DNA of 64,000 nucleotides from Streptomyces sp. LUP47B (GCF_001746295.1 NZ_MJAH01000007.1:334792-398791), one strand, 5' to 3'; shown: positions 1-8,462, numbered from the stretch's first letter. Translations and numbers: made by a program. Notes: generated from the sequence alone by a model not told the origin.

Positions 1-1
1 C

Positions 2-355
2 AACTACGCCTGGTGCGCGACCTTCGTGAGCTGGGTGGCCAAGCAGACCGGAGCCAGCTCCTACCGCAACACCTACGTCTCGGGCTGGGTCAAGCAGGCC
101 CGGGCCGGCAACTACCACCTGTCGGTGACCACCAACCCGCAGCCGGGCGACATCGTGGCCTTCGACTGGGACGGCGGAAGCGACTTCACCGGTGGTCACG
201 AGCACATAGGCATCGTGCGCACAGCGCTCTCAGGGTCGTCCTTCACCACCGTCGAGGGCAACACGAGCAATCCCAACGGCGGCAGCGACGGCGTCTACGT
301 CAAGTCCCGTTCCACGAACAGCGGTTACGACGTGGTCTTCATCCGGGTCCGCTGA
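2..355 (+). CDS. CHAP-domain hydrolase, C-terminal part (cut by window edge)
   Basis: This is the C-terminal 117 residues of a CHAP (cysteine, histidine-dependent amidohydrolase/peptidase) protein, the kind that cleaves peptidoglycan cross-bridges. The reading frame is open from base 2, and the first visible residues NYAWCATFVSW contain the likely catalytic Cys. The His lies in GGHEHIGIV and is followed by a typical CHAP ending (TTVEGNTSNPNGG, then VVFIRVR before the stop). Such proteins are normally secreted, but any signal peptide lies outside the window. No binding module follows the catalytic domain. The fold assignment is firm; substrate and role (autolysin or nutrient scavenging) are unknown. 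Confidence 0.85.
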   Translation, partial: NYAWCATFVSWVAKQTGASSYRNTYVSGWVKQARAGNYHLSVTTNPQPGDIVAFDWDGGSDFTGGHEHIGIVRTALSGSSFTTVEGNTSNPNGGSDGVYVKSRSTNSGYDVVFIRVR

Positions 356-528
356 GCCGAACTGCCGGAGTCCTCGGTGGCCTTCCCAGGACTCCGGCAC
401 CGGCGACTGCTTCAGCGGGTGCGCAGAGAAGTCGTACGACAGTCTGCGGCCGGGATCGGCATACCTGGCAGCCCGCACAAGGGCCAGCCATCCCAAAACG
501 ATGGTCACCGGGCGGCGTTGCGGGGAAA

Positions 529-1356
529 ATGGCCGGCATGACGTACGAAGGCTCCTCCATCGACCCGTCCAAGCCCAGCATCGCCCGCGTGTACGACTAC
601 CTGCTGGGCGGCAAGGACAACTACGCCGTGGACCGGGAGATCGGCGATGTGTTCAAACGCGACCTGCCCGGCTCGGTGGCCATTGCCTTCGCCAACCGCT
701 CGGCCCTGACCCGCGCGGTCGGGGAGATCGTGAAAACCACCGGCATCCGGCAGTTCATCGATCTCGGCAGCGGCCTGCCGACCGCCGACAACGTCCATCA
801 GGTCGCGCAGCGCCACGCACCCGACGCCCGCGTCGTCTACGTCGACATCGACCCCCAGGTCCTCGTCCACGGCCGGGCGCTGCTGGAGAAGGACGAGCGC
901 ACCCGGGTCGTCGCGGTCGACGTGCGCGACCCCGAAGGCATCCGCTCCCACCCCGACACCGTCGACATGATCGACTTCACTCGTCCCGTCGGCGTCATCT
1001 TCAGTGCGATCCTCCACCACGTGAACGACGACGAGGACCCGGCCGCCATCGTCCGCTACTGGCGCGACCAAGTGCCCTCCGGGAGCTACTTCTTCATCAG
1101 CCACTTCCGCTCCGGCAACAACCCGGAGACGCGGGAGGCCGAGAAGGTCCTCCAGCAGACGTTCGGTCGCGGCCGGTGGCGTACCGACGCGGAGATCGCC
1201 TCCCTCCTCGACGGCCTGGAGATCCTCGACCCCGGTATCGTCCCCGCACCCCTGTGGCGCCCCGACCAGACCGACACCCCCTGGAACAACAGCGGGGAAC
1301 GGCAACTCACGGTCTGGGAACACCTCATCGCCGCCGCCCTGGCCCGCAAACCCTGA
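529..1356 (+). CDS. SAM-dependent methyltransferase, SAV_2177/DUF574 type
   Basis: The 275-residue protein belongs to the actinobacterial SAV_2177 (DUF574, Methyltransf_19) group of class I methyltransferases. It has the hallmark N-terminus SIARVYDYLLGGKDNYAVDR, then the SAM-binding loop FIDLGSGLPT, the acidic loop YVDIDPQVL and a later SAILHH segment. Substrates of this expanded Streptomyces family are mostly unknown. A GGGGA lies four bases before ATG 529; ATG 538 (MTYEG) is an alternative start. The frame stays open to base 13, but that upstream part is antisense-like noise over the CHAP gene. The gene converges with the methyltransferase at 1482-2153. Confidence 0.85.
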   Translation: MAGMTYEGSSIDPSKPSIARVYDYLLGGKDNYAVDREIGDVFKRDLPGSVAIAFANRSALTRAVGEIVKTTGIRQFIDLGSGLPTADNVHQVAQRHAPDARVVYVDIDPQVLVHGRALLEKDERTRVVAVDVRDPEGIRSHPDTVDMIDFTRPVGVIFSAILHHVNDDEDPAAIVRYWRDQVPSGSYFFISHFRSGNNPETREAEKVLQQTFGRGRWRTDAEIASLLDGLEILDPGIVPAPLWRPDQTDTPWNNSGERQLTVWEHLIAAALARKP

Positions 1357-1481
1357 ACGTCCCGGTCGACGTTGAGGTGCCGGCTCAGAACACCTCTCCT
1401 GGCAGCGCGGGAGCCTCGCGCGTGGCGCACACCACCGGCGTCACCAGGTCACTGACCGCGCCGCAAGACCTCAGCGGACGT

Positions 1482-2153
1482 TCAGGCGTCCGCGCGGCGG
1501 GCCAACAGGACCGAGTCCTCGGCCTCGACCGGTCCACCGTCCCGCTTGAGCGTACGGGTGCGTTGCTCCACGACGACGGGCTCGAAGTCGTCCGGCAGAC
1601 CGGGGAGGAGTTCCGCGGCCAGGAACATCGCCTTGCGGTGGCTCTCGGAGAGCTGCGTGAACTCGTGGGACGGCGCATGCCCGACCACCAGGAGCGACCC
1701 GCCCGGGGCGACGGCTGCGGCGAGCCGGCGGGTCACGTCGACCATGCCGCCGTCGGGGGCGTGCAGGTAGTGGGTGGTGACCAGGTCGTACGAGCGGTCA
1801 CCGGCATCGAAGGTCCTTGCGTCCACCCGCCACCAGTCGACGCGGTCGGCCACACCGGCCTGCTCGGCGTGGCCGGCGGCGCGGGCCAGGCCCTCTGCCG
1901 AGAAGTCGGCGCCGGTCACACGCCAGCCCTGACCGGCCAGCCAGACGACGTCACCGCCCTCTCCGCATCCGACGTCCAGTGCCGTGCCAGGGGTGAGGTC
2001 ACCGGCGGTAGCGACGAGTTGCGGATTGGGATCGCCGCTCCAGAACCGCTCCTGCCCCGCGTACCGCTCGTCCCAAGCCGCCGGCTCGAACATTTCGGCC
2101 GCTGCCTTCTCGTCGTGCTCGCCGCTTCGGCCGTGCTCATGGTGACCTGACAC
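1482..2153 (-). CDS. Class I SAM-dependent methyltransferase, His-rich N-terminus
   Basis: This is a 223-residue class I methyltransferase. The SAM-binding motif I is ALDVGCGEGGD, followed by VTGADFSAEGL and by YDLVTTHYLHAP. The N-terminal part WDERYAGQERFWSGDPNPQL is typical of small actinobacterial methyltransferases, some annotated as tellurite or thiopurine methyltransferase-like. I chose the GTG at 2153 because GGGAGG sits six bases upstream and because the resulting GHHEHGRSGEH leader resembles the His-rich leaders of relatives. ATG 2093 (MFEPAAW) is the fallback. It lies about 400 bases downstream of the TetR gene on the same strand. Substrate unknown. Confidence 0.8.
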   Translation of the reverse strand: MSGHHEHGRSGEHDEKAAAEMFEPAAWDERYAGQERFWSGDPNPQLVATAGDLTPGTALDVGCGEGGDVVWLAGQGWRVTGADFSAEGLARAAGHAEQAGVADRVDWWRVDARTFDAGDRSYDLVTTHYLHAPDGGMVDVTRRLAAAVAPGGSLLVVGHAPSHEFTQLSESHRKAMFLAAELLPGLPDDFEPVVVEQRTRTLKRDGGPVEAEDSVLLARRADA

Positions 2154-2560
2154 CGGATGCCTCCCATTGCTCGTGATGCTTTGCCTCGCCGCCCCGCTGA
2201 TCAGCCATCCCTGACTGGCGTGCGGGCGCGCTGTCGATGGTGCTCGGCGCCGCGCCGATTCGCACACGAAGTTGCCGGACCGGCAAAACGGCCGAATTTC
2301 GAGGCGCACCTACGGTGTCAGTCCGGAGCTTCGGTCGAGGCGATCGCGGGGCTGAACTCGGCGCGCCCAAAACGCTCCTGCAGAGGGCGATGACCGGACG
2401 GGCGAGACGATCCGGGCCCGTTGGATGAGAGCGCCATCGGGCTCTTCCCAGCGGCCCGGCAAGCAGGGACGTAACTCCGCGGGTGCTGCGCCGACCGCCG
2501 GAGACGGGCACGACCCGCAAGAGCGCTTCGGTGACCGGGGCTGCCAGAGGACGGGGCGCG
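2154..2560 (-). other. Spacer without a supported gene
   Basis: The 407 bases between the TetR gene and the methyltransferase hold only short open frames with no recognisable motif. The segment just before 2153 carries the GGGAGG ribosome site of the methyltransferase. Confidence 0.5.
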
Positions 2561-3130
2561 TCAGCGCACGCCTGCCGTGTCGAGCAGCGTGGTCACCGTG
2601 GGTGCGATGAGCCCGGTCAGGTTGTCGGCCTGGATTCCCGCGCGGGCACTGGCGCCGTCGAAGACCAGGATGAGCTGGCGGGACAGCAGGACGGGATCGC
2701 TCGCGCCACCCTGTTCGGCCTCGGAACGGAAAAAGCCTGTCAGGTCCGCCTTGATCCGGTGGGCCACCTTGCTCGCGGGGTGACCCTGATTCTTGAGTTC
2801 GATCTGCACAGCCAGGTATCGGCAGCCCCGGAACTCTGGGAGACCCGCTTGCGACTCCACCCGCTCGAAGACGTGCAGGATCCGCTCGCGGGGCGAGCGG
2901 CCGTCGTCCGCGGGCGGCAGGAGCGCGGCCACGAAGTCAGCGGCGCGTTCCTCCAGGCTCGCGGCCAGCAGTTCGTCCTTGCTCTCGAACAGCTGGTACA
3001 TGGAGCGCTTGGACACCCCCGCCGCCTTGCACAGCGCCTCGACACCGATGCCGACACCGTTTCGGTAGGTGAGCGTGGCCGCCGCCTCCAGCAGCCGCTC
3101 TCTGGGACTCGGCTTCACTTTGGTGGTCAT
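2561..3130 (-). CDS. TetR/AcrR family transcriptional regulator
   Basis: This is a 189-residue TetR regulator. The N-terminal helix-turn-helix covers about residues 8-55, with VEALCKAAGVSKRSMYQLF as the recognition part and SKDELLAASLE after it. The C-terminal half is the variable ligand domain, containing the FRGCRYLAVQIEL segment seen in a common Streptomyces subgroup. Its start codon faces a perfect 14-bp palindrome at 3163-3176, the likely autoregulatory operator. The next sequence upstream is a decayed gene, so its original partner may be lost. Ligand unknown. Confidence 0.88.
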   Translation of the reverse strand: MTTKVKPSPRERLLEAAATLTYRNGVGIGVEALCKAAGVSKRSMYQLFESKDELLAASLEERAADFVAALLPPADDGRSPRERILHVFERVESQAGLPEFRGCRYLAVQIELKNQGHPASKVAHRIKADLTGFFRSEAEQGGASDPVLLSRQLILVFDGASARAGIQADNLTGLIAPTVTTLLDTAGVR

Positions 3131-3162
3131 GCTGTGAGGTTAACTCGAATCGGACGAAAATA

Positions 3163-3176
3163 AAACCGATCGGTTT
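3163..3176. promoter_or_regulatory. Palindromic operator candidate for the TetR gene at 2561-3130
   Basis: AAACCGATCGGTTT is a perfect 14-bp palindrome in an AT-rich pocket about 33 bases upstream of the TetR start. Its form is typical of TetR-family operators. Binding is inferred. Confidence 0.6.
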
Positions 3177-3202
3177 CCAGGAGGGCAGACGCGGCGCCGT
3201 CC

Positions 3203-3785
3203 CGGGTGAGCCGTATGGATTTCGCCAGGCCGGGCCGCGGTCTTCTCGGGCTCAGTCTCGGCCGGGATGCGGTGCAGCCCCTTGCGGTCGTACCAGCCGG
3301 TCATACCGAAGCCGAAGAGGGCGGCCAGTGCGAGGCCGACGGCCATCGTCACCCAGACCTGGGTCAGGCCGGCGTCGCCCTGTGCGTCGTAGCTCGGACT
3401 CCGCCAGGAAGCGGGCATGGAAGGGCGGTGCCCTCGGCGCCGGCGGCGTTCCGCCACCAGAAGCGCGTGTCGGTGTCGAAGGTCGCGAGACACGGACTCG
3501 GCAAGGATGCGGGCATCTGGTCGGTGACGAAGCGGCGCGCTGGCCGGCGAAGCAGTGGGTGACGACCACCTCGCACACGGCGGCCAGGCTCGTGATCGTG
3601 CCCAAGGACCGGGTGAATGCGTCGATGCGGGCCAGACCTCCAAGAGCCCGAGAGCCTGGGCCTGGAGTGCAGTGGAGAACGCCGCCGCACTCAGGCCGTG
3701 GTGCCCGACCGGCCTGCGAAGGTGCGGGAGAGGACCTGCGCGGGCATAAGCCCATCACTATCGGCCGGTTCCCCGAACACCTCAC
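3203..3785 (-). pseudogene. Decayed gene, possibly a membrane protein
   Basis: No intact frame covers this 580-base stretch, but protein-like pieces appear in different minus-strand frames. One frame (about 3250-3372) encodes VWVTMAVGLALAALFGFGM followed by TGWYDRKGLHRIPAE, a membrane-like segment with a charged tail. Another frame (about 3560-3690) encodes LARIDAFTRSLGTITSLAAV. The pieces run in the same order and direction, as expected for a frameshifted gene upstream of the TetR regulator. I cannot name the family; a transporter end is one possibility. Confidence 0.35.
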
Positions 3786-3818
3786 TGACGAGCCGAGGTC
3801 AGGGTCGCTGTGACCTGG

Positions 3819-4334
3819 TCACCGCGGGGCCTCCGCACCGGCCCGGTCGGGAAGCAGGGCGAGGAGCTGATTCGTGTGGCCGGGCAGTTCTGCCTCCGCC
3901 AGTCCGGTGACGATGTCGCGCAGCGACATGGGCTGATCGACCAGGAGGGTGTCGTTGGACAGGAGCAGTGCCGGCGCTACGGTACTGAGCTCGGCGTCGC
4001 TGAGCGCCGCACCTCCGGCGAGTGCACACAGGGCGGTCGCCTGGTCGTTGATGCGGTCCCGCAGCCCGGCGTTGCCGCCGGCGTGCGCGATGGTTCGCTC
4101 GATGGTCCAGGCGTCGAGGGCGATCCGGTTGTCGTACGTCGTGTTGCCCCCCGCTGCGACCCCTGCGACGGAGGCGATGGTGGCGGCGCTGATGAGAGAG
4201 ACGTGCGCGAGGATCTGGTCGGCGTTCCACTCGCCTTCCGGCGGGGCGGGGTTGGGGTCGTCGGCGTTGGCCACCGTGGCGGCTGCGTCCAGCAGTGTGC
4301 GGTAGGCGTCCTGGAGTGGGGCGGTGTCCAGCAT
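3819..4334 (-). CDS. DinB/maleylpyruvate-isomerase-N-like protein
   Basis: The 171-residue helical protein resembles the DinB-like and mycothiol-dependent maleylpyruvate isomerase N-terminal folds. PPEGEWNADQILAHVSLIS is the typical first metal-site helix with its His. The rest is alanine-rich helices ending in GHTNQLLALLPD, which supplies a second His. I prefer ATG 4334 because GAGAGG lies eight bases upstream; GTG 4343 overlaps that ribosome site. It follows the ArsR-SRPBCC gene by 58 bases on the same strand, so the two may be co-transcribed. Substrate unknown. Confidence 0.65.
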   Translation of the reverse strand: MLDTAPLQDAYRTLLDAAATVANADDPNPAPPEGEWNADQILAHVSLISAATIASVAGVAAGGNTTYDNRIALDAWTIERTIAHAGGNAGLRDRINDQATALCALAGGAALSDAELSTVAPALLLSNDTLLVDQPMSLRDIVTGLAEAELPGHTNQLLALLPDRAGAEAPR

Positions 4335-4392
4335 GTCTTGCACCTCTCTGTGCGAGCGTATGCCGAATGAACCGGAGGCGGAAAGTCGCGGC

Positions 4393-5181
4393 TCAGGTGT
4401 GGGCGCGGGTCATCTCCCAGGGCGCCTGCGGCAGGACCTCGCCGGTCTCCAGCATCGACTTGAGGTTGGCGAGCACGGCCGGCCAGCCGGCCGAGATGCC
4501 GCCCAGCATCTCCTGATTGGGGAGGTTCTCGTGGGTCACGGTGAGGCGGACGATGTCCTGATGCGGTTCGACGAGAAACGTGACGACGGACGGCTTTCCC
4601 GGCGATTCGGCATCGGGGGCGTCGTCAAAGGTGATGACCAGCCGGGTCGGGGGCTCTGCCTTCAGGACACGGCCCACCACGTCAATCTTGCCTGACCCGT
4701 CGACTCGCCGGTGTTCCCAGGCCGAGCCCGGCTGCCAGTCGGAGACGTTGGCGTGGCCCCAGTAGCGCGCCGTCAGGTCGGCGTCCGTCAGGGCTTGCCA
4801 CACCTGCTCCGCACTGGCGCGGATGTAGGTGACGTATACGTAGTCCGGCACCGGTGTGGTTGCGTTGGTCATGGCGTACTCCTCTGCCTGGTGCTTGATG
4901 GCGCTGATCGCTTGCAGGCGGGGCTTGTCGAAGCCGGAGATCCAGCGCTCCTCGAGCTCGTGGATCGGGGCCGGGTTGAGATAGTGCACCCGCTCCCGGC
5001 CACGCCGTACCACGGTGACGAGGTTGGCCCGCACGAGGATGTCCAGGTGCTGTGTCGCCGACTGGCGTGCCATGCCGAGGCGCTCGCACAGTTCGCGCAG
5101 AGTCTGCCCGTTCTGCTCGCGCAGCCGGTCGAGCAGGAGCCGCCGGGTGGGATCGGCCAGCGCCTTGAACACCGAGTCCAT
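4393..5181 (-). CDS. ArsR-type HTH fused to an SRPBCC (AHSA1-like) domain
   Basis: This 262-residue protein joins two domains usually encoded separately. Residues 1-90 are an ArsR winged helix (DSVFKALADPTRRLLLDRL, then LGMARQSATQHLDILVRANL). Residues 110-262 are an SRPBCC/AHSA1 lipid-binding-like domain (YIRASAEQVWQALTDADLTA, AGWPAVLANLKSMLETG). I see no metal-binding Cys pair in the HTH, so an organic ligand sensed by the SRPBCC part is more likely. I chose ATG 5181, where the domain begins. ATG 5211 and 5208 are possible, and the upstream GTG 5226 lies inside a palindrome. A clear ribosome site is missing. Confidence 0.8.
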   Translation of the reverse strand: MDSVFKALADPTRRLLLDRLREQNGQTLRELCERLGMARQSATQHLDILVRANLVTVVRRGRERVHYLNPAPIHELEERWISGFDKPRLQAISAIKHQAEEYAMTNATTPVPDYVYVTYIRASAEQVWQALTDADLTARYWGHANVSDWQPGSAWEHRRVDGSGKIDVVGRVLKAEPPTRLVITFDDAPDAESPGKPSVVTFLVEPHQDIVRLTVTHENLPNQEMLGGISAGWPAVLANLKSMLETGEVLPQAPWEMTRAHT

Positions 5182-5214
5182 CGCTGCTGCTTCTAGGCTC
5201 ACATTCATCATTAT

Positions 5215-5230
5215 GCAGGTATTCACCTGC
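5215..5230. promoter_or_regulatory. Palindrome at the ArsR-SRPBCC gene start
   Basis: GCAGGT ATTC ACCTGC is a perfect 6-4-6 inverted repeat located 34 bases before the chosen start codon. ArsR-family regulators commonly bind such repeats in their own promoters. Binding is inferred. Confidence 0.5.
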
Positions 5231-5293
5231 CTATTGTCAAGGGCGAACGGTCGGGGGGCAGGGCGCCAGTCGATCAGGGGGAAGGTGCGCGGG

Positions 5294-5330
5294 GTGAGTC
5301 CTCACTCATTGACGGAGTGAGGACTCACTC
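5294..5330. promoter_or_regulatory. Nested inverted repeats upstream of a broken TetR gene
   Basis: GTGAGTCCTCACTC (5294-5307) and GAGTGAGGACTCAC (5315-5328) form a perfect 14-7-14 inverted repeat. Each arm is also self-complementary, and 5315-5330 is a 7-2-7 palindrome (GAGTGAG GA CTCACTC). This is a classic TetR operator layout and lies just before a truncated TetR start codon at 5346. Confidence 0.6.
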
Positions 5331-5345
5331 CGTCGTCTCCTGGTC

Positions 5346-5425
5346 ATGACAGCACCCAACGAGAAACAGACCACCCGCCGCCGCGCCCCGCCATGTCGCC
5401 GGAGCAGCGGCGCACGATGATCATC
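5346..5425 (+). pseudogene. Truncated TetR regulator, N-terminal fragment
   Basis: Translation from ATG 5346 gives MTAPNEKQTTRRRAP, then a one-base frame change, then MSPEQRRTMI. That is how a TetR regulator with an arginine-rich leader begins. The helix-turn-helix and everything after it are missing; the sequence runs into a fragment of another gene on the opposite strand. The operator-like repeat at 5294-5330 sits directly upstream, as expected for the intact gene. Confidence 0.55.
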
Positions 5426-5517
5426 CCAGACCGCGATCCCGCTGAACGGGGTGACCGCGAACACCAAGTACGCCGCCAACAGCACCACTTCGACCGTGCG
5501 GGAGGGTGTCAGTACTC
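5425..5517 (-). pseudogene. Membrane-protein fragment
   Basis: The minus strand encodes RVLTPSRTVEVVLLAAYLVF followed by AVTPFSGIAVW, a convincing transmembrane segment with flanking loops. No complete gene surrounds it. It runs toward the TetR fragment, so a deletion appears to have removed the 3' ends of two convergent genes and joined what was left. The rest of 5518-5647 shows nothing recognisable. Confidence 0.4.
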
Positions 5518-5647
5518 GGCCCTGCACCGTGAACGGTGACCTCGCCAGCGACATGACCGGTCGGCATCGGCCAGTCGCCCAGGAGTCGGGACGGATCGCG
5601 ACCCGGGACCGGACGGGTCGTTGCTGCATCGGCCGGTTACGAGGAGG

Positions 5648-6670
5648 TCATTCCCCGACGCCGTGCGCGAGGAGACTCTCGGCGGTATCCGCGATGGTGT
5701 CCTCGATGGGACGTGCCCGCCACCCGAGGAGACGCTCGGCCTTGGCGCTTGTGGCGTCGAGATCCCGGCCGAGCTGATGCCTGAGCAGTCGTAGTTCCGG
5801 GTTCACTGCGCCCAGGGCACGTGCGAGCCATACGGGCAGTTCGCGGGCCGGGGCCTTGGCGGCGCGCTCACCGAGGCGGTCGCGCAGAATGCGCGCGATC
5901 TCGACGACGCGCAGGCTGTGCCCGGCGACCGCGAGGAAGCGCTCGCCGGCGGCTGCCGGATCGGTCATCGCGCGCAGGTGCAGATCCGCGACGTCGCGCA
6001 CGTCGACGAAGCCCATACCGAAGGGAGGACATGCAGGAACCCGTCCCTCGAGCATTCTGCGGACCAGACGCAGGGATGGCGGGTCGTCGGGGCCGAGCAG
6101 CGGTCCGAGGACCCCCACGGGATGGACCGCCGTCAGTTCCAGTCCGTCACCTTCTTCTTCGACGAACCGCCAGGCGGCGCGTTCGGCGAGCGTCTTGGAC
6201 CGTTGGTAGGGCGGGATGTCGCTGTCGACGTCGGTCCAGTCCTCCTCGGTGAACGGCGTCGAGCGCCGGGGGTGTCCGATCCCGATGGCACCGAAGGCGC
6301 TCGTCAGAACGACCCGGCGCACGCCGGCGTCGCGGGAGGCACGCAGCACCCGCAAGACGCCTTCCCGTGCGGGGACCACCAGCTCGTCGTCGTTCGCCGG
6401 CGTATGGCGCAGGGTCGGCGAGGCGACGTGAAGGACGAAGTCGCAGCGGGCGACGGCGTCGTCCCAGCCGTCGGGGTGTTCGAGGTCGGCGCGTACGACC
6501 GTGAGACGGTCGTCGTCGAACGGTGCGGCCGCCTGAAGCCAGGAGCGCAGTGCCGGCTCGCGCCGCGGGTCGCGGACGGTGGTGCGGACAGTGTGCCCGG
6601 CATCGAGCAGAGTCAGGACGCACCAGCTCCCGATGAATCCTGTCCCTCCGGTGACCAGTACCTGTGCCAT
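5648..6670 (-). CDS. NAD(P)-dependent epimerase/dehydratase (extended SDR)
   Basis: This 340-residue extended SDR resembles dihydroflavonol 4-reductase-like enzymes. The Rossmann motif is VLVTGGTGFIGS at residues 4-15, VLHVASPTLR follows the fourth strand, and the active-site pair is YQRSK with Ser supplied by VVLTSAFGAIG. The expected reaction is NAD(P)H-dependent reduction of a ketone or aldehyde; the substrate is not known. GAGGAG lies seven bases before ATG 6670. It is the last gene of a run after the aldo/keto reductase and the membrane protein, 11 bases after the stop of the latter, so it is probably under the TetR regulator at 8523. Confidence 0.87.
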   Translation of the reverse strand: MAQVLVTGGTGFIGSWCVLTLLDAGHTVRTTVRDPRREPALRSWLQAAAPFDDDRLTVVRADLEHPDGWDDAVARCDFVLHVASPTLRHTPANDDELVVPAREGVLRVLRASRDAGVRRVVLTSAFGAIGIGHPRRSTPFTEEDWTDVDSDIPPYQRSKTLAERAAWRFVEEEGDGLELTAVHPVGVLGPLLGPDDPPSLRLVRRMLEGRVPACPPFGMGFVDVRDVADLHLRAMTDPAAAGERFLAVAGHSLRVVEIARILRDRLGERAAKAPARELPVWLARALGAVNPELRLLRHQLGRDLDATSAKAERLLGWRARPIEDTIADTAESLLAHGVGE

Positions 6671-6681
6671 TTCGTGTCTCC

Positions 6682-7401
6682 TCAGCTCGCGAGTCGTGCG
6701 TCAAGAGGGGGCAGTCGGCCCGTCGTATGCCGCCGCTGGGCGGCGGCCACGCTGCTTCCGAGGAGGGCGTGGCCGATCATGATCGGGTAGATGACGGCTC
6801 GCTCGAACATGCCGACGTTCCACATCCAGGCGGTGAACACGTCGGCCATGAAGAGGGGGAACGCGATGAGGCCCGCGGTGCCGAGTGCGATGCTCGCGAT
6901 CGACCGGCCCCTGCCGAGACCGATACCTGCTCCGCCGGTTCCGACGACTATCGCCATGACGTTGCCGGCGAGCATGACGCCCTGCGCACCGAAGGTGTGG
7001 AACGCGATCAGGCCGTTGCCGACGTTGGCATTGGAGCCCTGGAAGATGCCGACGAGCGAGACCCCGGCGCCGGCGAGCACGGCGAGGATCAGGATGACGA
7101 CCGGGCGGACGCCCTTGCGCGGGTCGAACAGGAGGAACGCGCCGACGATCAGGAGGGTGCCGTAGAGCACCCAGCCGATGTCCATGACGGCACCGAGGGG
7201 TGAGTTCGCTGCCTGCCCGAACGCGGTCTGTGGCGGACCGGTCAGGCCCAGGTGACTGACCCAGTTGTAGAGGGGTGAGTAGGGCGGGTCCTGCCAGGCG
7301 GCGGCGGTGATGAATTCGGCGAGCCAGGACACGAGCGGGCCGAGGAGGATGAGGAGCGCTCCGGCGCGGGCGGCCGCGCCGGAGCGGACGATGGGGCTCA
7401 C
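6682..7401 (-). CDS. DUF998-like multi-pass membrane protein
   Basis: The 239-residue protein has about six hydrophobic segments, among them AGALLILLGPLVSWLAEF, WVLYGTLLIVGAFLLF, VILILAVLAGAGVSLVGIF and VMLAGNVMAIVVG. The first loop (YNWVSHLGLTG) and the GIFQGSNA segment resemble DUF998 proteins, which have no settled function. Its GTG start at 7401 overlaps the stop of the aldo/keto reductase by four bases (GTGA), so translation is coupled. A longer open frame reaching 8511 is a shadow over the reductase. Confidence 0.78.
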   Translation of the reverse strand: MSPIVRSGAAARAGALLILLGPLVSWLAEFITAAAWQDPPYSPLYNWVSHLGLTGPPQTAFGQAANSPLGAVMDIGWVLYGTLLIVGAFLLFDPRKGVRPVVILILAVLAGAGVSLVGIFQGSNANVGNGLIAFHTFGAQGVMLAGNVMAIVVGTGGAGIGLGRGRSIASIALGTAGLIAFPLFMADVFTAWMWNVGMFERAVIYPIMIGHALLGSSVAAAQRRHTTGRLPPLDARLAS

Positions 7402-8447
7402 GCCAGGGCCATGCCGGGGACACGCTTGCGGATGGCCTCCAGCTCGGCCTCGTCGGAGATGCCCTGCCAGTCGTAGCGGGGGGTGTACGGGGTTTCCAGG
7501 GCGCGTACGTCGTCGTCGGTGAGCTCGATGTCGAGGGAGGCCACGGCCTCGTCGATCTGCTGGATCGAGCCCGCGCCGACCAGGGGTGCGGTCACGACCG
7601 GCTGGCGGCGCAGCCAGGCGAGCGCGATCTGCGCACGGCTGACGTCGTGGGCGTCGGCGACCTGGCCGACCGCGTCGATGATCGCGTGGTTGGACGCCTC
7701 CTGTGCGGGCGAGTAGAGCAGGTCGGCGTAGGCCCCGTCCGTCTCGGAACGCGCCGTCGAGCGGGCGTCGTCCCAGCCCCGGGCGAGGCGGCCGCGGGCC
7801 AGCGGCGACCAGATGATCGTGCCGACGCCCTCGTCCAGGCACAGCGGGATCATCTCCCGCTCCTCCTCGCGGGCGAGCAGGTTGTAGTGGTTCTGCATGG
7901 ACACGAACCGCGCCCAGCCGTGCTGCTTCTGGAGGTTCAGCGCCTTGGCGAACTCCCATGCGTGCATGGAGGAGGCGCCGAGATAGCGGACTTTGCCGGC
8001 CTTCACGAGGTCGCTGAGCGCCTCGAGTGTCTCTTCCCACGGGGTCGCGTGGTCGTTGCGGTGGATCTGGTAGAGGTCGATGTAGTCCGTACCCAAGCGG
8101 CGCAGCGAATGGTCGACCTCGGTCATGATCGCCTTGCGCGACAGGCCGCGGCCGTTGGGTCCCAGCCGCATCGGATGGCGCAGCTTGGTGGCGATCACCA
8201 CGGCGTCGCGGTCGGCGTAGTCCTTGAGTGCGCGGCCAAGGATTTCCTCGCTGGAACCGTTGGAGTACATGTTGGCGGTGTCGAAGAAGTTGATGCCCGT
8301 CTCCAGCGCGTGCTTGATGAGCGGGCGTGCGTCCTCCTCGCCCTTCGACCAGACGGGGTGGCCGCGGTCGGGCTCGCCGTAAGTCATCGCGCCGATCGCG
8401 ATCGGGGACACGTCGAGGCCGGTCATGCCGAGCTTGATGTATTGCAT
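7398..8447 (-). CDS. Aldo/keto reductase
   Basis: This 349-residue enzyme has the AKR signature elements: FFDTANMYSNGSSEE (catalytic Asp and Tyr), VVIATKLRHP (Lys), YIDLYQIHRNDHATPW (His), and SMQNHYNLLAREEE. It should use NADPH to reduce carbonyl compounds as a soluble (alpha/beta)8 barrel. AAGGAG lies four bases before ATG 8447. It is the first gene of a three-gene run with the DUF998 protein and the epimerase, and is divergent from a TetR regulator with two operator-like palindromes between them. The natural substrate is unknown. Confidence 0.92.
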   Translation of the reverse strand: MQYIKLGMTGLDVSPIAIGAMTYGEPDRGHPVWSKGEEDARPLIKHALETGINFFDTANMYSNGSSEEILGRALKDYADRDAVVIATKLRHPMRLGPNGRGLSRKAIMTEVDHSLRRLGTDYIDLYQIHRNDHATPWEETLEALSDLVKAGKVRYLGASSMHAWEFAKALNLQKQHGWARFVSMQNHYNLLAREEEREMIPLCLDEGVGTIIWSPLARGRLARGWDDARSTARSETDGAYADLLYSPAQEASNHAIIDAVGQVADAHDVSRAQIALAWLRRQPVVTAPLVGAGSIQQIDEAVASLDIELTDDDVRALETPYTPRYDWQGISDEAELEAIRKRVPGMALA

Positions 8448-8462
8448 GACGCTCCTTAAAGT

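Noticed and set aside
1356..1373. A small hairpin AACGTC CCGGTC GACGTT after the first methyltransferase as a terminator
   Set aside because: The stem is only six pairs and it overlaps the stop codon; too weak to claim.
501..2150. A 549-codon plus-strand frame across two methyltransferase genes
   Set aside because: It is an Arg/Pro-rich shadow in the wrong frame of one gene and antisense to the other.
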